Assembly: GCA_022036555.1 (NCBI GenBank)
Contig: CM039126.1
Coordinates: 28,501,935-28,565,934 of the forward strand
DNA length: 64,000 nt
Direction: 5' to 3'
Source of the DNA: Microstegium vimineum
Taxonomy: Eukaryota; Streptophyta; Magnoliopsida; Poales; Poaceae
Position 1 is the stretch's first letter, and each line of letters opens with the position of its first letter. Both the position numbers and the translations under genes were made by a program. A model generated the notes under the pieces. That model did not search any database, was not told where the DNA came from, and saw only the letters and a program-made list of their open reading frames with translations. Below are positions 10,375 through 20,959 of this stretch, piece after piece.

Positions 10375-10858
10375 TGTTGGGGATATTACCTCGGCATATC
10401 ACCAGGGACCTTATGGGCCTACCGACCAGAAGACGGTCCAGCCCGCGAGGCATTGCGGCACGCGACCAGCCCGTCGTGCTCGCCAAGGACTCTGAAGAAG
10501 CCTTGCTCACCAAGGAAGATCCTAGTAGATAGACTCGGATCCCTTGCCTTAAGGGACCGATCGTAATCTGTTAGGATATGGAAATTTTAACCCTACTCCC
10601 TGGCTATATAAGGCGAGCAGGGACCCCCTCCAAAAGCTCTATCAGATCATCTACAGATCTTGTAACCTAGTACTCATATCAATCCAGCCACCAAAACATA
10701 GGACGTAGGGTATTATGGTGATTTGCCGGCCCGAACCTATCTAAATCGACGTGTCTACGCTCTCTGTGTTACGCTTGATCACCGTCGCCACACCTCCGCC
10801 TACAATCTACTACCATAGGGTACCCCCTAGGTAGACTGCGACGCATATTTCATCGACA
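10375..10858 (+). repeat. 5' LTR of element B
   Basis: The LTR starts TGTTGGGGATATTACC and ends CATCGACA directly before the PBS GTTGGTGCGCCAGGTAGGG (10859-10877). A TATA box (ctatataagg, about 10604-10613) is placed for rightward transcription. It is the inverted counterpart of 9106-9590, separated from it by 784 bp. Confidence 0.85.
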
Positions 10859-10877
10859 GTTGGTGCGCCAGGTAGGG

Positions 10878-11915
10878 ATGTGTGCATCGACTCCATGGCT
10901 CATCAAACGGTTACCTTCCCCGGATATGGTCATCCCCGCAGGCGACGCCACCCTCCAGATTGGATCTATGGTCTGGACTATCCACGGCACCGTATCCGTC
11001 TCCGAAACCACGGAACCTGCGCGACTCCTCGCACCAAACTCTCCTTCAATCGAAGATCCGACCACCAAGATGGCTCAGGGCGCTCCAGGTCGCGTCGCTC
11101 CTAACGATCTTGCGAGCGCTGTCGACCAGGTTGACGAAGACCTCGCCGAATGCCTTGGCCTCATCAACGCCGCTCTTCGCCGACTCTATCCGCACGCGTT
11201 CACCGCGCGAAAGAAGATCACCCCGAAGGTGCCACGACATCGTTCGACACCCGATCCCGCAAGCCATGGCACCAGGAGAAAGCGCCGACGTAGCAACAGC
11301 CATAAAGAGGTCCTCGACGACCCTTGCCCCCTTCACGGACAAGGAAAACACACCATGCGGGAGTGCATCACCCTCAAGGAGGCCATCCAGAGCAACGCGG
11401 AAGCAAAGCGACAAGGCGGCAGCCCTACAACAGAAGACATGGCAGCAGCTCCGACCACCAACTTTACGAAGGCCACACGCATCTTCCCCATATTTCGTGG
11501 ATGCCCGGGTGGCAACAGTAAGCGCTGCCGAGTTTTTACTAACATCAATAGCATTCCTGTCCCTGCTCTAGACTGGACAAGGCGCCGAATCGATTTCTCC
11601 AGAGACGATCATCGGGTACGACACGACTACCCTAGTCGCTTCCCCCTGGTCGTCAGCGCAGCCGTCACGACCAGCTTTTTCAAGAAGATACTCGTCGACG
11701 GAGGCTGTTCTCTCAACATTATTTTCCCAAGTACTATCACCCTTACCGGCATACTCAAAAGTTGGATGCTCCCTATCTTTACAAGGCTGGCATCGCTTGG
11801 TGATGAAACTACATGCTACCCCCACGCCGTCAAGAGTACGGCGATCAAGCAACTTCAGCAGCAACTTCACCGAACCCAAACCAGCCTCAGACGGCGGCGC
11901 CGACCAAGTTTCTAG
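10878..11915 (+). pseudogene. gag-protease of element B, truncated in the protease
   Basis: The frame opens at ATG 10878, just after the PBS, and runs 346 codons. It has a basic region (HGTRRKRRRS), a knuckle-like CPLHGQGKHTMREC matching the one in element A, and a retropepsin active-site context KILVDGGCSLNIIF. Shortly after this motif the protein diverges from the element A protease and ends at 11915. The junction with the antisense cargo is there, so the protease is cut and should not fold. The gag core found in A (SNESLREYIRRF region) is missing, which implies an internal deletion. Confidence 0.7.
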
Positions 11916-12580
11916 AACTGTGGGCACCAGCGAGGGGTCACATGGTGCACAAGGCTCTTCCTGATGAACATAAAACCACCTCGACTTATGCCCAGCAAAT
12001 TTGGAGTGCAGCGACATTGAGATGTACTCACTAGACATGCCATCCCTGAGTTGGAGGTATACTGAACTGATAACACCAGATGACCCAGTACCATTCGTCT
12101 TCAAACGGAAGAAGTACCGGAACAAATCAAAATGAGGATAAATCCCAATAAATGCCTTGCACATGTTGATAAACGTCGCAATGTGCACAATCGAGTTCGG
12201 ATTCAGGTTGTAGAGCGAGATATCATAATACCGCAAAAGACCACGGAGGAAAGGATGGACTGGAACCCCGAAACCACACCGGAAGAAAGGCTCGAACACC
12301 ACAAGCTCACCTGTATTCGGCGTCGGAAACGACTCACCGAACGTCGGCCGCCATCCACCGACCTCCTTATCCGGGAGAAGACCACCGAAAACGAGAGTAT
12401 TAATATCATCTTCTTTCAAGGTACTCAAAGTCCAATGCTTCGCCCAGGGCGGCACCACCAGATCTTCAACCCTAACATTTGGGGGGGGGGTGCAAAAGCC
12501 CCCCTAGCCGCCGACGATGACCTCGTGCCCGCACTCGTTGCTGCGGATAGCTTCACAACATTACCCCTCTTCGGCACCAT
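11916..12580 (-). pseudogene. Antisense ORF of 'putative gypsy type transposon' (PF04195-like) type in element B
   Basis: From a Met at 12580 the minus strand encodes a short Ser/Ala-rich lead. After a frame change at the ten-base G run (12481-12490) it continues into a conserved-looking domain: PTFGESFPTPNTGELVVFEP, GFGVPVHPFLRGLLRYYDI, NSIVHIATFINMCKAFIGI. This matches, from memory, the plant domain called 'putative gypsy type transposon' (PF04195), seen in ORFs carried by grass Gypsy elements. Its function is unknown. The frame stays open into sequence antisense to gag, so the true end lies near 11916. It occupies the same antisense position as the F-box gene in element A but is unrelated to it. 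Confidence 0.6.
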
Positions 12581-12721
12581 TACTGGCAAACAACGCAAAC
12601 AAGCACCACGACGGAGGACGAATCTAAGAAATGGCGGAAGGAATGCTGGGGATGTTACGACGAAAGAGGAAAAGTTTTTTGCGGCAATAGCGGAATAGAA
12701 ACCATCACCGCCAAGCCTACA

Positions 12722-12728
12722 TTTTATA
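12722..12728 (-). promoter_or_regulatory. TATA-like box of the antisense ORF in element B
   Basis: On the minus strand the sequence reads GGTATAAAAT, about 145 bp before the Met at 12580. The flanking bases are shared with element A, where the corresponding box is at 4084-4090. The conservation covers this box and several hundred bases upstream but stops before the coding parts. Confidence 0.5.
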
Positions 12729-13199
12729 CCAAACGGCTCGACGCTTCGCCTTCTAGGGTTTTTGGGAAATCGCAACGATCAAATAAGGAACTGCCACGCC
12801 CACCTTCCGCGTTGCAACTTGGGCCGCTGACTGCACGGTTATTTCGGCCCACTTACTTCCTTTTCGTTCTCTTTATAAATTTGCTTCTAGTTAATCTCTC
12901 AATTTACGGCTAACGATTTTTGCAAATATCACCAACGCTACAGTCCCAGGGACTGGACGCGCAACTTCGTTTTAACCTATTTTGTGCAGCTACAGTAACA
13001 TGGCTACAATAGTAAGGTCGGCAAGATCCACAGAGCTTGCTGTATAGCTACACTTGGGGACTCCATCGACAGCAACCATAACTCGGCTGCCTGGTCACAT
13101 TCCCGACCAGGCTCGGGGACTTCGTCTAACATCACACCGAGCAAGGCTCGGGGACTGCGGCCACGGCACAAAAGGACGGCGCGAAGCAGGACACACTAC

Positions 13200-13750
13200 T
13201 AGATTCCGATCCTTTTGCCACGCTCTTTCGGGGCAACGTCAACAATTTCGTTGCAACAAGGAGTGCTCTCGCGACCATTTGCCCTTTTAGTTGCGATAGA
13301 TGTAATTTTTGCCACCAAAATTGTTTCGTGGCAAAAATGATCAAGATCGTTGCAATAAGTAATTGTTATCGCAACAAAATACAGTGTGGTCGCAATAAGT
13401 TATCACTGTTGCCATGCTTTGATTTGCGTCGTGGGGACTTTTACTCACGTTGCAATACTAAATTGATATTGCAACACTTTTATTTGATGGTTGCAAAAAG
13501 AAGATATTGCAACCCTTTATTTTTTGTTGCAGGAGTTTTTGTTGGCGTTGCAATACTAAAATTATATTGCAACTCTTTAGTCGATGGTTGCAATATGTTG
13601 TGACTCTTGCCACCAGTTTGTTTGCGTTGCGTGCAGTTTGTTTGGCGTTGCAATACTAATTTGATATTACAACTCGTTATCGATGGTTGTAACAAGTTTT
13701 TACTTTTGCCACGATTTATTTGTGTTGCATGCATATTTGTTGATGTTACA
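13200..13750 (+). repeat. CACTA subterminal repeats (ttgcaac / gttgcaa)
   Basis: At least ten copies of gttgcaa, ttgcaac or tcgcaac alternate here, often paired as gttgcaatacta...atattgcaac about 20-30 bp apart. In known CACTA elements such subterminal motifs bind the element's DNA-binding protein (TNPA type). No coding frame is convincing in this stretch. Confidence 0.65.
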
Positions 13751-14074
13751 ATATTAAGATGATCATGGTTGTAGTCGTAATATAAAATAAGAGAGAAAAA
13801 ATTTAGTTATTTTCATAATAAAGGGTTTTCATGATTACTGAGCATAATATAAAGTTTTTATTTTCATTATTGTAAGTGTATTTGATGGTACAATAGATAT
13901 ATTTACTTTAATCAAATTTTAATATAATTGAGTATTGTATAAACAACTTTAGATTAAAAAATTGTTTCTTATTGTATATTATAATCATTTTAGGTTTATT
14001 ATTTATTATAAAAGTTCTAATCGGTAAGAAATTTATAGATATGGTTGTAATATATTATGTTCGTGATTAAAAAG

Positions 14075-14160
14075 AAAAAATAAAAATGTATTACACCTAG
14101 GATTTGAACCCAGGATGTATTATAGTTAGTTTAATTAAACGCAATGATCTTGCCAATACA
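14075..14160 (-). other. tRNA-like segment with B-box inside the CACTA element
   Basis: The minus strand carries GGTTCAAATCC (14100-14110), a near-perfect Pol III B-box. About 35-50 bases upstream on that strand is TGGCAAGATCATTGCG, resembling a weak A-box. The arms do not give a convincing cloverleaf, so this is not called a tRNA gene. Confidence 0.3.
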
Positions 14161-15313
14161 ATTGTTTTATGTTCATGTCAAAGTTAGGCATAGAAGACTA
14201 TATTAATAATTATCCTTTAAAATATATATGGAAAGAGAACTAATCTATTAAGTTTGCCAAATCAGATCGATTCTTCTTTTGTCGTGCCTTTTTGGGAGAC
14301 GCCCGCCGCCCGGCGCCCGCACACGCTCGCGCACGTCCCGTGAAGCCGTCGCGCCGCGCGCCGCCCGCCGCCCGCTGGCCGCGCAGTCTGCCGATCGTGT
14401 GATGGTGAAGCCTCCAGGCCCTCAATACGATCATACGAACATAGCATTCACTCGCATGGAAACGTTGATCAAATGCCTATCGCGCTATGTACACTCCCAG
14501 GTCCAAGCGAGAGGAGAACCGTGTCCTTGACCTGCTGCCGTCTTTGGCGTGGTGATGGTGTAGTCTCTGCAGATCGAGCGGTGGGCATCGCTGCGCGCTA
14601 TTCCCTGCACGAAGCAGCGTCCCTGCCCTTCAACTCTGAATAGCCGACAGCAGTTTTGCCCTAGGTACGTAGCTATATATATATATATATCAACCATCAT
14701 GTACTGATCCATCGTTATTTCATCATCATATCGTTAACTTTGGTCATGGATATGATTAGAACTGAAATAGGCATGAGTCAGGCTAGCTGTTATATAAACC
14801 CTCGTATGTAACATGTGTGTTATATATGATTACTATATAAACATGTGTTCAAATGAGAGTGTAAACTTGTGTTAAACCTGCATGCATATGTAAACATGTG
14901 ATAAATTTCATCATCAATTTGTTGTTCTTCATATATATCATTATATGATTTATTATATATAGCTATCCTTCATAAACCTGTGTTGTAAGGTTAAAAGATA
15001 TATACCAATGTGTATGTAGGCAAGAGCAGATAGCTAAAAAAAAATTAGAGACAAGAATTTATTTTTATTGGCAGTCCTATTTATTAAAGGAAAAAGACTC
15101 ATTTTAAGGTTTGGTACAGTGCCATGCATGAACCCACATGTTGGAGTTCATACTAATTTTTTATAATCTGGTTATAATAAGCAGTTTAAAGGTTTTCTTT
15201 TATTTATGTCAGAACCATATAGATATATTTATGTGTAATTTTTTCCTAGTTAATGGTCGGTTATCAAGTTTCAGGAAGAGAGTCAATATTGTGACATTTG
15301 GAAGATAGAAATC

Positions 15314-16961
15314 ATGGCACATGATGATGACAATTGGAGCTGGATGTTGTTGCCAAGCCAAACAGATGAGTGGCAAGCCGGACTCCAGAAATATATTGAC
15401 ACTATTTTTTATGGCACCTATGCATTAGAAACTGCACGGTGTTAATGTTCAAGGTGTCGTGGAGTCGTGTACAAAACAAGATCCAGTGTTCAGATGGACT
15501 TATTAAGTAAAGGGTTTGACCAGAATTTCGTGAATGAGAAAGTTAATGCTAGATCTCGCAATGATCATATGGATGCAATAAGTGAAGGTCCGACAGATGA
15601 GGCGTCAGCATCTAACAATCTTGTGTCTACATTAATTAGGTCTGCGTTCAGTGGTAATGAAAATGAAATTCTTTGAGAGTGCAAAGAAATTCTTTGATTT
15701 ATTGAAAGAAGCACAACAAGTGATGGGGCTAGGCTCCCGGTATACCAAGTTATCTTTTATGGTCAGGCTATTTCAGCTTAAGTGCATGAGCGGATGGAGT
15801 AACAAGTCCACAGGGCAAACACTTGAATTATTCTCAGATGCATTCCCCCAAGGCCATTCTATTCCAGATACATATGAGAAAGCACGGAAGCTTATTCGTG
15901 GCCTTAGCCTCAAATATATTAAGATCCATGCTTGTGTGAATGACTGTGTGTTATTTCGTGGGTCCTTTGCTGATATGGACACATGTCCAACATGTGGTGA
16001 AAGAAGATGTAAGAATGACAGAAATTCTGAGAATGACGACGAGTCTAGTGAAGAAAGTGTTGGGGCAAAGAAGAAGCGCACTCCTTGCAAAATTCTAAGG
16101 TATTTTCCACTTATCCCTCGATTACAAAGATTATATATGTCAGAGAAAACATCATCATTGATACGGTGGCACAAGGAAGGATTGGTCCGTGATGGGAAAA
16201 TGCGTCACCCAGCAGACTCTTTGGCATGGAAGCATGTGAATGAAAACTATAAGGAATTTGATTCGGATCCACGTAATGTTAGGCTAGGACTTGCATATGA
16301 TGGCTTCAATCCATTTGGGATGTTGAATGTCAATTACACTTGTTGGCCTGTGATACTGATTCCTTATAACCTGCCGCCTTGATTGTGTATGAAACAACCT
16401 TATTGGATGATGTCGATGCTGATACCTGGGCCTAAATCTCCTGGACAGAACATTGATGTATATTTTCAGCCTCTGATCGATGAGCTACTCGAGTTGTGGG
16501 TAAAAGAAGTTCAAACATGGGATGAGAAGGAGAAGAAGAATTTTACTCTAGGTGCACTTCTGCTATGGACAATTAATGATTTCCCCGCATATGCGATGCT
16601 ATCTGGTTAGAGCACAAAAGGAAAGTTTGCTTGTCCTTATTGTCATAGGCATACTGATTACTTGTGGCTAAAATATGGTTCAAAGCATTACTATATGGGA
16701 CATCATCGATTTTTGCCCAAGAATCACAAGTGGCGAAGGAACAAGGTGAGCTTCAACAAGGCTGAAACTAGGGAAGCTCCAGAGCCGCTCAGTGGTGCGT
16801 AGGTGAAGCAAGATTATGAGAGTTTCGAGCAAGTGATTTTTGGAAAGGATACAAGGAAAAGGAAGCAACGTGACCAAGAAAATAGGTGGCACAACTGGAG
16901 GAAGAGAAAAGAAGAAAAAGAAAGAAGAGAAAAATTTAAGATGCCCTCGGTACTAGGCTAG
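15314..16961 (+). pseudogene. TNPD/tnp2-type CACTA transposase, decayed
   Basis: The first part resembles the transposase-associated N-terminal domain (MAHDDDNWSWMLL). From 15651 a long frame follows the tnp2 family: LSFMVRLFQLKCMSGWSNKS, IHACVNDCVLFRGSF with CPTCGERR, HPADSLAWKHV and YTCWPVILIPYNLPP. Then come CMKQPYWMMSMLIPGP and LLWTINDFPAYAMLSG, and a trace ends near 16961. The family protein excises and integrates CACTA DNA. The frame is kept across TGA at 16380-16382 and TAG at 16608-16610. Both sit where family members have Trp. More stops occur near 16801 and 16961, and the C-terminal half is missing. It cannot encode active transposase. Confidence 0.75.
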
Positions 16962-17978
16962 AAAGGATAGTAACAAGACCCGACCCATATAGCTCTCTCT
17001 CTCTTTTAATTGGCTCAGTCACATGCAACGCAACAACAACGCCGCATGAAGCATGATGTAGGCATACAACGCTCGAAAGGCAGTGAGCTGCTTATATAAT
17101 ACGGCTCATGGATATCAGTGCTTCATATTTATCTTTGCTTGGTTGTCTAGATAGTAATGATTGACAACCAAATTCGGTTTAAATTAAATTTTAATTCAGA
17201 ATATTCCAAATTAAAAGTAGGAAAGTAGAAAACAGTCGAACTCGGTCGAAAAACTCTTTTCTATTTGGGATTCGGGACATTTGAAATACGAAAACAAAAG
17301 CGAAAACGATAAAGTCGAACAAGAAAATACGGATTTGATCAGATTAAATATAGAAAACGATACGATTCGATTCGGAATATTTCGGATCTGTTTTCATCCT
17401 TAGTTCTACGTAGCATTTTTCACTTGTCCAATTAATTTGTTGTTATTTTTTCTACCTATTTATTAAAATCTAATATTTTTATTATTGGATGACTGTACCT
17501 TCGAGCCACGTTTCATTTTACCATTATAATTAATAAACTATTTAACAATATTTGCTATGATGACCTTCTACATCGACATGTAGGCCTTATGCTTGTTCAT
17601 TATATTGTTGAGATTTTTTCATCATGCAAGGGCTAGTGAAAGAAACATATCTTTACCCTTCATGCATGTCTATTTCGAGAGCCTTGTACCAACTTGATGA
17701 CCGCATGAACTTTTTTTGCCATCACAACAATCCACATCACTCTGTGCATAATATCATTTTTCTTCGTGAAGACTCTTAAAATGTGGCATACGACATACTG
17801 TAGGATCTCAATGCAATAAAACTCTCTTCACTTTCCTAATAGCCACCAAACCCACGACATGGACTTGGTATGTGTCACAACTCACACCTAGGTAAGCGGT
17901 TGGTATGGTGCAGCAAAATGCATCAAGATGGCATGGCACCAAAGGTTTAGAGGGCTCAATAGACAAAGAAAGTCAAAC
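16962..17978. other. Intergenic DNA with a possible hAT-type fragment
   Basis: No gene is seen in this kilobase. The part from about 17160 to 17402 is rich in 'aatattccg / cggaatatt' and ends ...ggatctgttttcatcctta. Its reverse complement resembles the 'taggatgaaaacgg' ends of grass hAT-type non-autonomous elements. No opposite end or duplication was established. The remainder shows no recognisable content. Confidence 0.3.
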
Positions 17979-18715
17979 GGCCTGTTTGGCTCGTCATTTC
18001 TGCGGTTGATAAACCGACTTGTACTGTTTTGGTTATTTTGTTATGAGATAAAAACATTGCATCATGGTTGATAAGAGCATCTCCAAGAGTTTGCCAAATT
18101 AATTTGGGATCCATAAAATTTTGGTAAAACATGAAAAAAACATCCTCCAATAATTTAGTATCCTAACTTGGTAAAAATAGAAACTTGACAAATCTTTTCT
18201 CCCGACATGCATATATGCGTGCGCGTACGACTTTGCATGCATCCAGAGATTGAAGTGGAAGGACCTTCTAGTAAACAGAAACTCTTTATTGTGTTCACTT
18301 TATAAAAGTGCCAGAGAGAAGAGTTTACAGATCTGTGCTTATTTGATTTCTGAGAAGTTTAGGGTTCCTGATGCAAAATTGTTTTTCTTTTATCTTTTCT
18401 GTTTATATACATTTAAATGGCTGAAAATTTGGAAATTTATAGTAATTCACAAAAAATAATAAAATAGCAAATGAAGACTTTTTGAAATCCTTGTGAGTAG
18501 ATCTATGGAGTGAAATATATGATAATTTTTAGTAGAATACCACACGGGGAAAAACAATTTGTGGGCTTTTTTTAATTTGCCAAGTCCAAAATAGCAAGCT
18601 ATTGGAGAGAGCCTCTTTTTCACTTGACATATTGTTTTAGACATGATTTGCCAAGTGAAATTTAGCAAACTTTTGGAGATGCTCTAAGCCGGACTGATAA
18701 GCCAAGCGAACAAGG
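17979..18715. mobile_element. hAT-like MITE interrupted by a second MITE
   Basis: The left part (ggcctgtttggctcgtc...gttgataa, 17979-18074) and right part (gccggactgataagccaagcgaacaagg, from 18688) form the two ends of a short MITE. Its 'gataagcc / ccttgttcgcttgg' motifs are common in panicoid grasses. They are separated by an inserted Harbinger-type MITE. A related small MITE occurs at 28362-28460. The 8-bp duplication expected of hAT elements could not be recognised. Confidence 0.5.
18075..18684. mobile_element. PIF/Harbinger-type MITE with TAA duplication
   Basis: The terminal inverted repeats are GAGCATCTCCAAGAGTTTGC at the left and the complement ...GCAAACTTTTGGAGATGCTC at the right. 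The element is flanked by taa at 18072-18074 and 18685-18687. The 610-bp interior is AT-rich with no coding frame. The 3-bp TAA target and the TIR type fit Tourist/Harbinger MITEs. Confidence 0.8.
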
Positions 18716-20099
18716 TATAAGAAAGTTAAATGTACAAACCATCTGCTTCACAAGTTAAGTAAACATAACTTCATGCTGGATTATCATACTACCAAAAAAT
18801 TATTAAAAGGAGTTAAAAGAAATAAACAAATATAGAAAATAAAAAGTTATATTTTCGACAAATCTAAATGATGACATTACATGTAAAACGTTATTAATAA
18901 TAAAGCAAACGAACACAAACTGTAGGGGTCAAAGTATCATAATCAACAAGAGCATAATAAACACAGTTTTTAATTTATAAGAAGCTATCATAATAAGCCG
19001 TGACGATTAAATAAAACTACTTGAAAATATCGACAAAATGTAAAAAGAGAGTAAAACCCAAGTTGTTTTGAATTTTATCTTAATGTAAGCAATTCACGAC
19101 CAACAAGTGATGATAATTCTCGATACAAATTAGGAACATGCGGAGTATAATAATACTAGCACAATTAGGCGCGCTGCCGCCACGCCGGTTTTGGAAGGAG
19201 GAAAAAACTGCACGAAAAAAAATAGTAATAAAGAAATAGAAAAAATAATGGTCAGTTAACATCATGAAGAATGCTAAGAGTCATTTTATTTTAAAATATC
19301 ATATGAACAATATTTTTTTTGGGTGTCTATATAGCGGTTGATAGTGTTTCTCGACCCTCTGACACTTGGTTGTTGGATTATACACAAATATCTTTAGGGG
19401 TGTGTCTATACAACGGTCGGTTGTTGGGTAAGACAAAAAATCCAATATTATATACTACCGTAAATAGTGCTGTAATGACGATAAACACACGATTTTATAA
19501 CCATAAACACATTATTATCATAAACATAGGATGTTGATCAAATGAATCAATTAAAACTTATAAAAGCAATAGAAAAATATTAAATAAACAAAATAAAAAT
19601 TCAAGATATATTATTCCTATGAAAAACAAACAAAAAGATTTAAAAGGAAACAAAAGAAAATATAAGAAAAATAAAAAAAATAGATAACTATTTGAATAAT
19701 TAGACTATTATTTATTATAAATAATCAATTTATACTAACTAAATACAAAACTTACCTCTAAATAGAAATAGAAAAATATAGTTTAATAAAATAAAATATA
19801 AAATATGACAAACTTCTCACTATAGGATCCAACGCCGTGTAGAATAAACAGGCAACATACCTAGGTATATATCATGGTGCAATTTTCATGCATGAAGAGG
19901 TCAACATTCACATTTATGAAGCGATCAACATTCAATGTTTCGCATGACCTGTAATCTAGGCTCTCAAAGTCTAATCACCGGTGAAGAACAAATTGCTATA
20001 AACACAACTCTGAACCACAACAAAGTCAAGATTCACGTAACAAATAAAATGCCGGAGAGAGCACACATGTCTCAAATCAGATGAAAAAAATAGAGTGTT
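18716..20099. other. AT-rich intergenic DNA
   Basis: There is no coding frame, RNA gene or complete transposon here. The stretch is strongly A-rich on the plus strand. A short diverged repeat (gtgtctata.agcggt / gtgtctatacaacggtc, about 19323 and 19400) is the only internal structure noted. Confidence 0.5.
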
Positions 20100-20640
20100 A
20101 AAACCTCGTAAAACACGCGAGCGCTGCGGCGGGAGCGGACGCTGGCCAGGCTGGTTGAGCAACAATTAATTCGTCGCTAATGAGTATTTATATTGTACAT
20201 ATATTGGTATAGAACACTATATCCGTTGTGTATGCTCATAATACGTGTGAAATAAAAGCAAAAGGAAAAATAGAGAGGAAAATAAAAAATATATATAAAA
20301 AAAGAAAGAGTCGCGTCAGCTATAGCGCAATAGCGGCGGGAAATGTGGCTGTAACGGACGCACGGTTTAACAATAATTTTTTCACCATTAATGGGTATCT
20401 ATATTGGAGATGTACTGGTATAAAACACGCTATTCATTTTAAGATCATAATACATGTAAAATAAAAGCAAAAGAGAAAAAAGAGGAAATAGCGGCAGTAG
20501 CTCCGGGAAATGTGGTTGTACCGGACACACGGTTTAGCAATAATTTTTTCACCATTAATGAGTATCTATATTGTAGACGCGCTATTCATTTTAAGATCAT
20601 AATACATGTAAAATAAAAGCAATAGAGAAAAAAGAGGAAA
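20100..20640 (+). repeat. Three diverged copies of a repeat upstream of the flippase gene
   Basis: A unit containing 'caa(t/c)aattttttcaccattaatg.gtat.tatattg', then 'cataatac.tgtaaaataaaagcaa', then 'gagaaaaaagaggaaa' occurs three times. Its cores start near 20160, 20371 and 20538. Spacing shortens from 211 to 167 bp, and the last two copies are more alike than the first. No coding content is seen. Confidence 0.7.
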
Positions 20641-20711
20641 AGAAAAAAAACGAACAAACACAAAAACCGAGACCGGCCATCGGCGTTAGGGTCTAACATT
20701 TTCTAATGTCG

Positions 20712-20719
20712 ACACGTGG
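20712..20719 (+). promoter_or_regulatory. G-box / ABRE-like motif, copy 1
   Basis: ACACGTGG contains the CACGTG core bound by plant bZIP and bHLH factors, and ACACGTGG is a common abscisic-acid response element form. Its position upstream of the flippase suggests a regulatory role, which is inference. Confidence 0.45.
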
Positions 20720-20812
20720 AGGGACTCTCAGGGCTTGAATTTATTGGCGGTTGAAAGAGTATCAAAACCGAGACCGGCCATCAGCGTTAGGGTCTAACAT
20801 TTTCTAATGTCG

Positions 20813-20820
20813 ACACGTGG
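20813..20820 (+). promoter_or_regulatory. G-box / ABRE-like motif, copy 2
   Basis: The same ACACGTGG lies in the second copy of the 101-bp duplication, unchanged although nearby bases differ. Paired ABRE-type motifs often act together in plants, so the duplication could strengthen a stress response. Confidence 0.45.
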
Positions 20821-20959
20821 AGGGACTCTCAGGGTTTAAATTTATTGGCGGTTGAAAGAGTATCATATACACAGGGGGCAAAGACAAAAGAGGAAAAAAA
20901 ATATTTTGAAGGGAGGAGACATGACACGGCGGCAGCAGCAGATCCAGCTATCACCATGA

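Larger units (their letters stand above)
10375..13193 (+). mobile_element. Element B: second member of the A family, truncated, opposite orientation
   Basis: A 484-bp LTR (10375-10858) homologous to the LTRs of element A is followed by PBS, gag-protease (10878-11915), an antisense ORF (about 12580 to 11916) and a 3' region homologous to 3590-4110 of element A. No 3' LTR is present. The sequence stops at 13193, where a CACTA terminus begins. Like element A it has no RT or integrase. The gag is shorter than in A and lacks the repeat region. Confidence 0.8.
13194..16961 (+). mobile_element. CACTA (En/Spm) element, left end and decayed transposase
   Basis: A CACTA terminus (CACTACTAGATTCC) begins at 13194, exactly where element B stops matching its relative. 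The first 550 bp are dense in short direct and inverted repeats of gttgcaa/ttgcaac, typical of CACTA subterminal regions. A TNPD-like transposase remnant follows at 15314-16961. The right terminus and the 3-bp duplication were not found, so the right limit given is only the end of the coding trace. Confidence 0.65.
20663..20865 (+). repeat. 101-bp tandem duplication in the flippase upstream region
   Basis: Two adjacent copies (20663-20764 and 20765-20865) share aaaaccgagaccggcc, gttagggtctaacattttc, gtcgacacgtggaggg and a ttattggcggttgaaagag end, with only a few differences. The offset is exactly 101 bp. It ends roughly 1.1 kb before the flippase ATG, near the probable promoter. Confidence 0.85.

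Noticed and set aside
13200..13750. Possible CRISPR-like array because of regular ttgcaac repeats
   Set aside because: The repeats are 7-9 bp, irregularly spaced and in both orientations, in a plant genome next to a CACTA end; they are subterminal transposon repeats.
14100..14110. tRNA gene
   Set aside because: Only the B-box is good. No acceptor-stem or anticodon-stem pairing could be formed with confidence.
14673..14690. (TA)n run as a regulatory element
   Set aside because: It is a plain microsatellite within the CACTA element with nothing to link it to a function.
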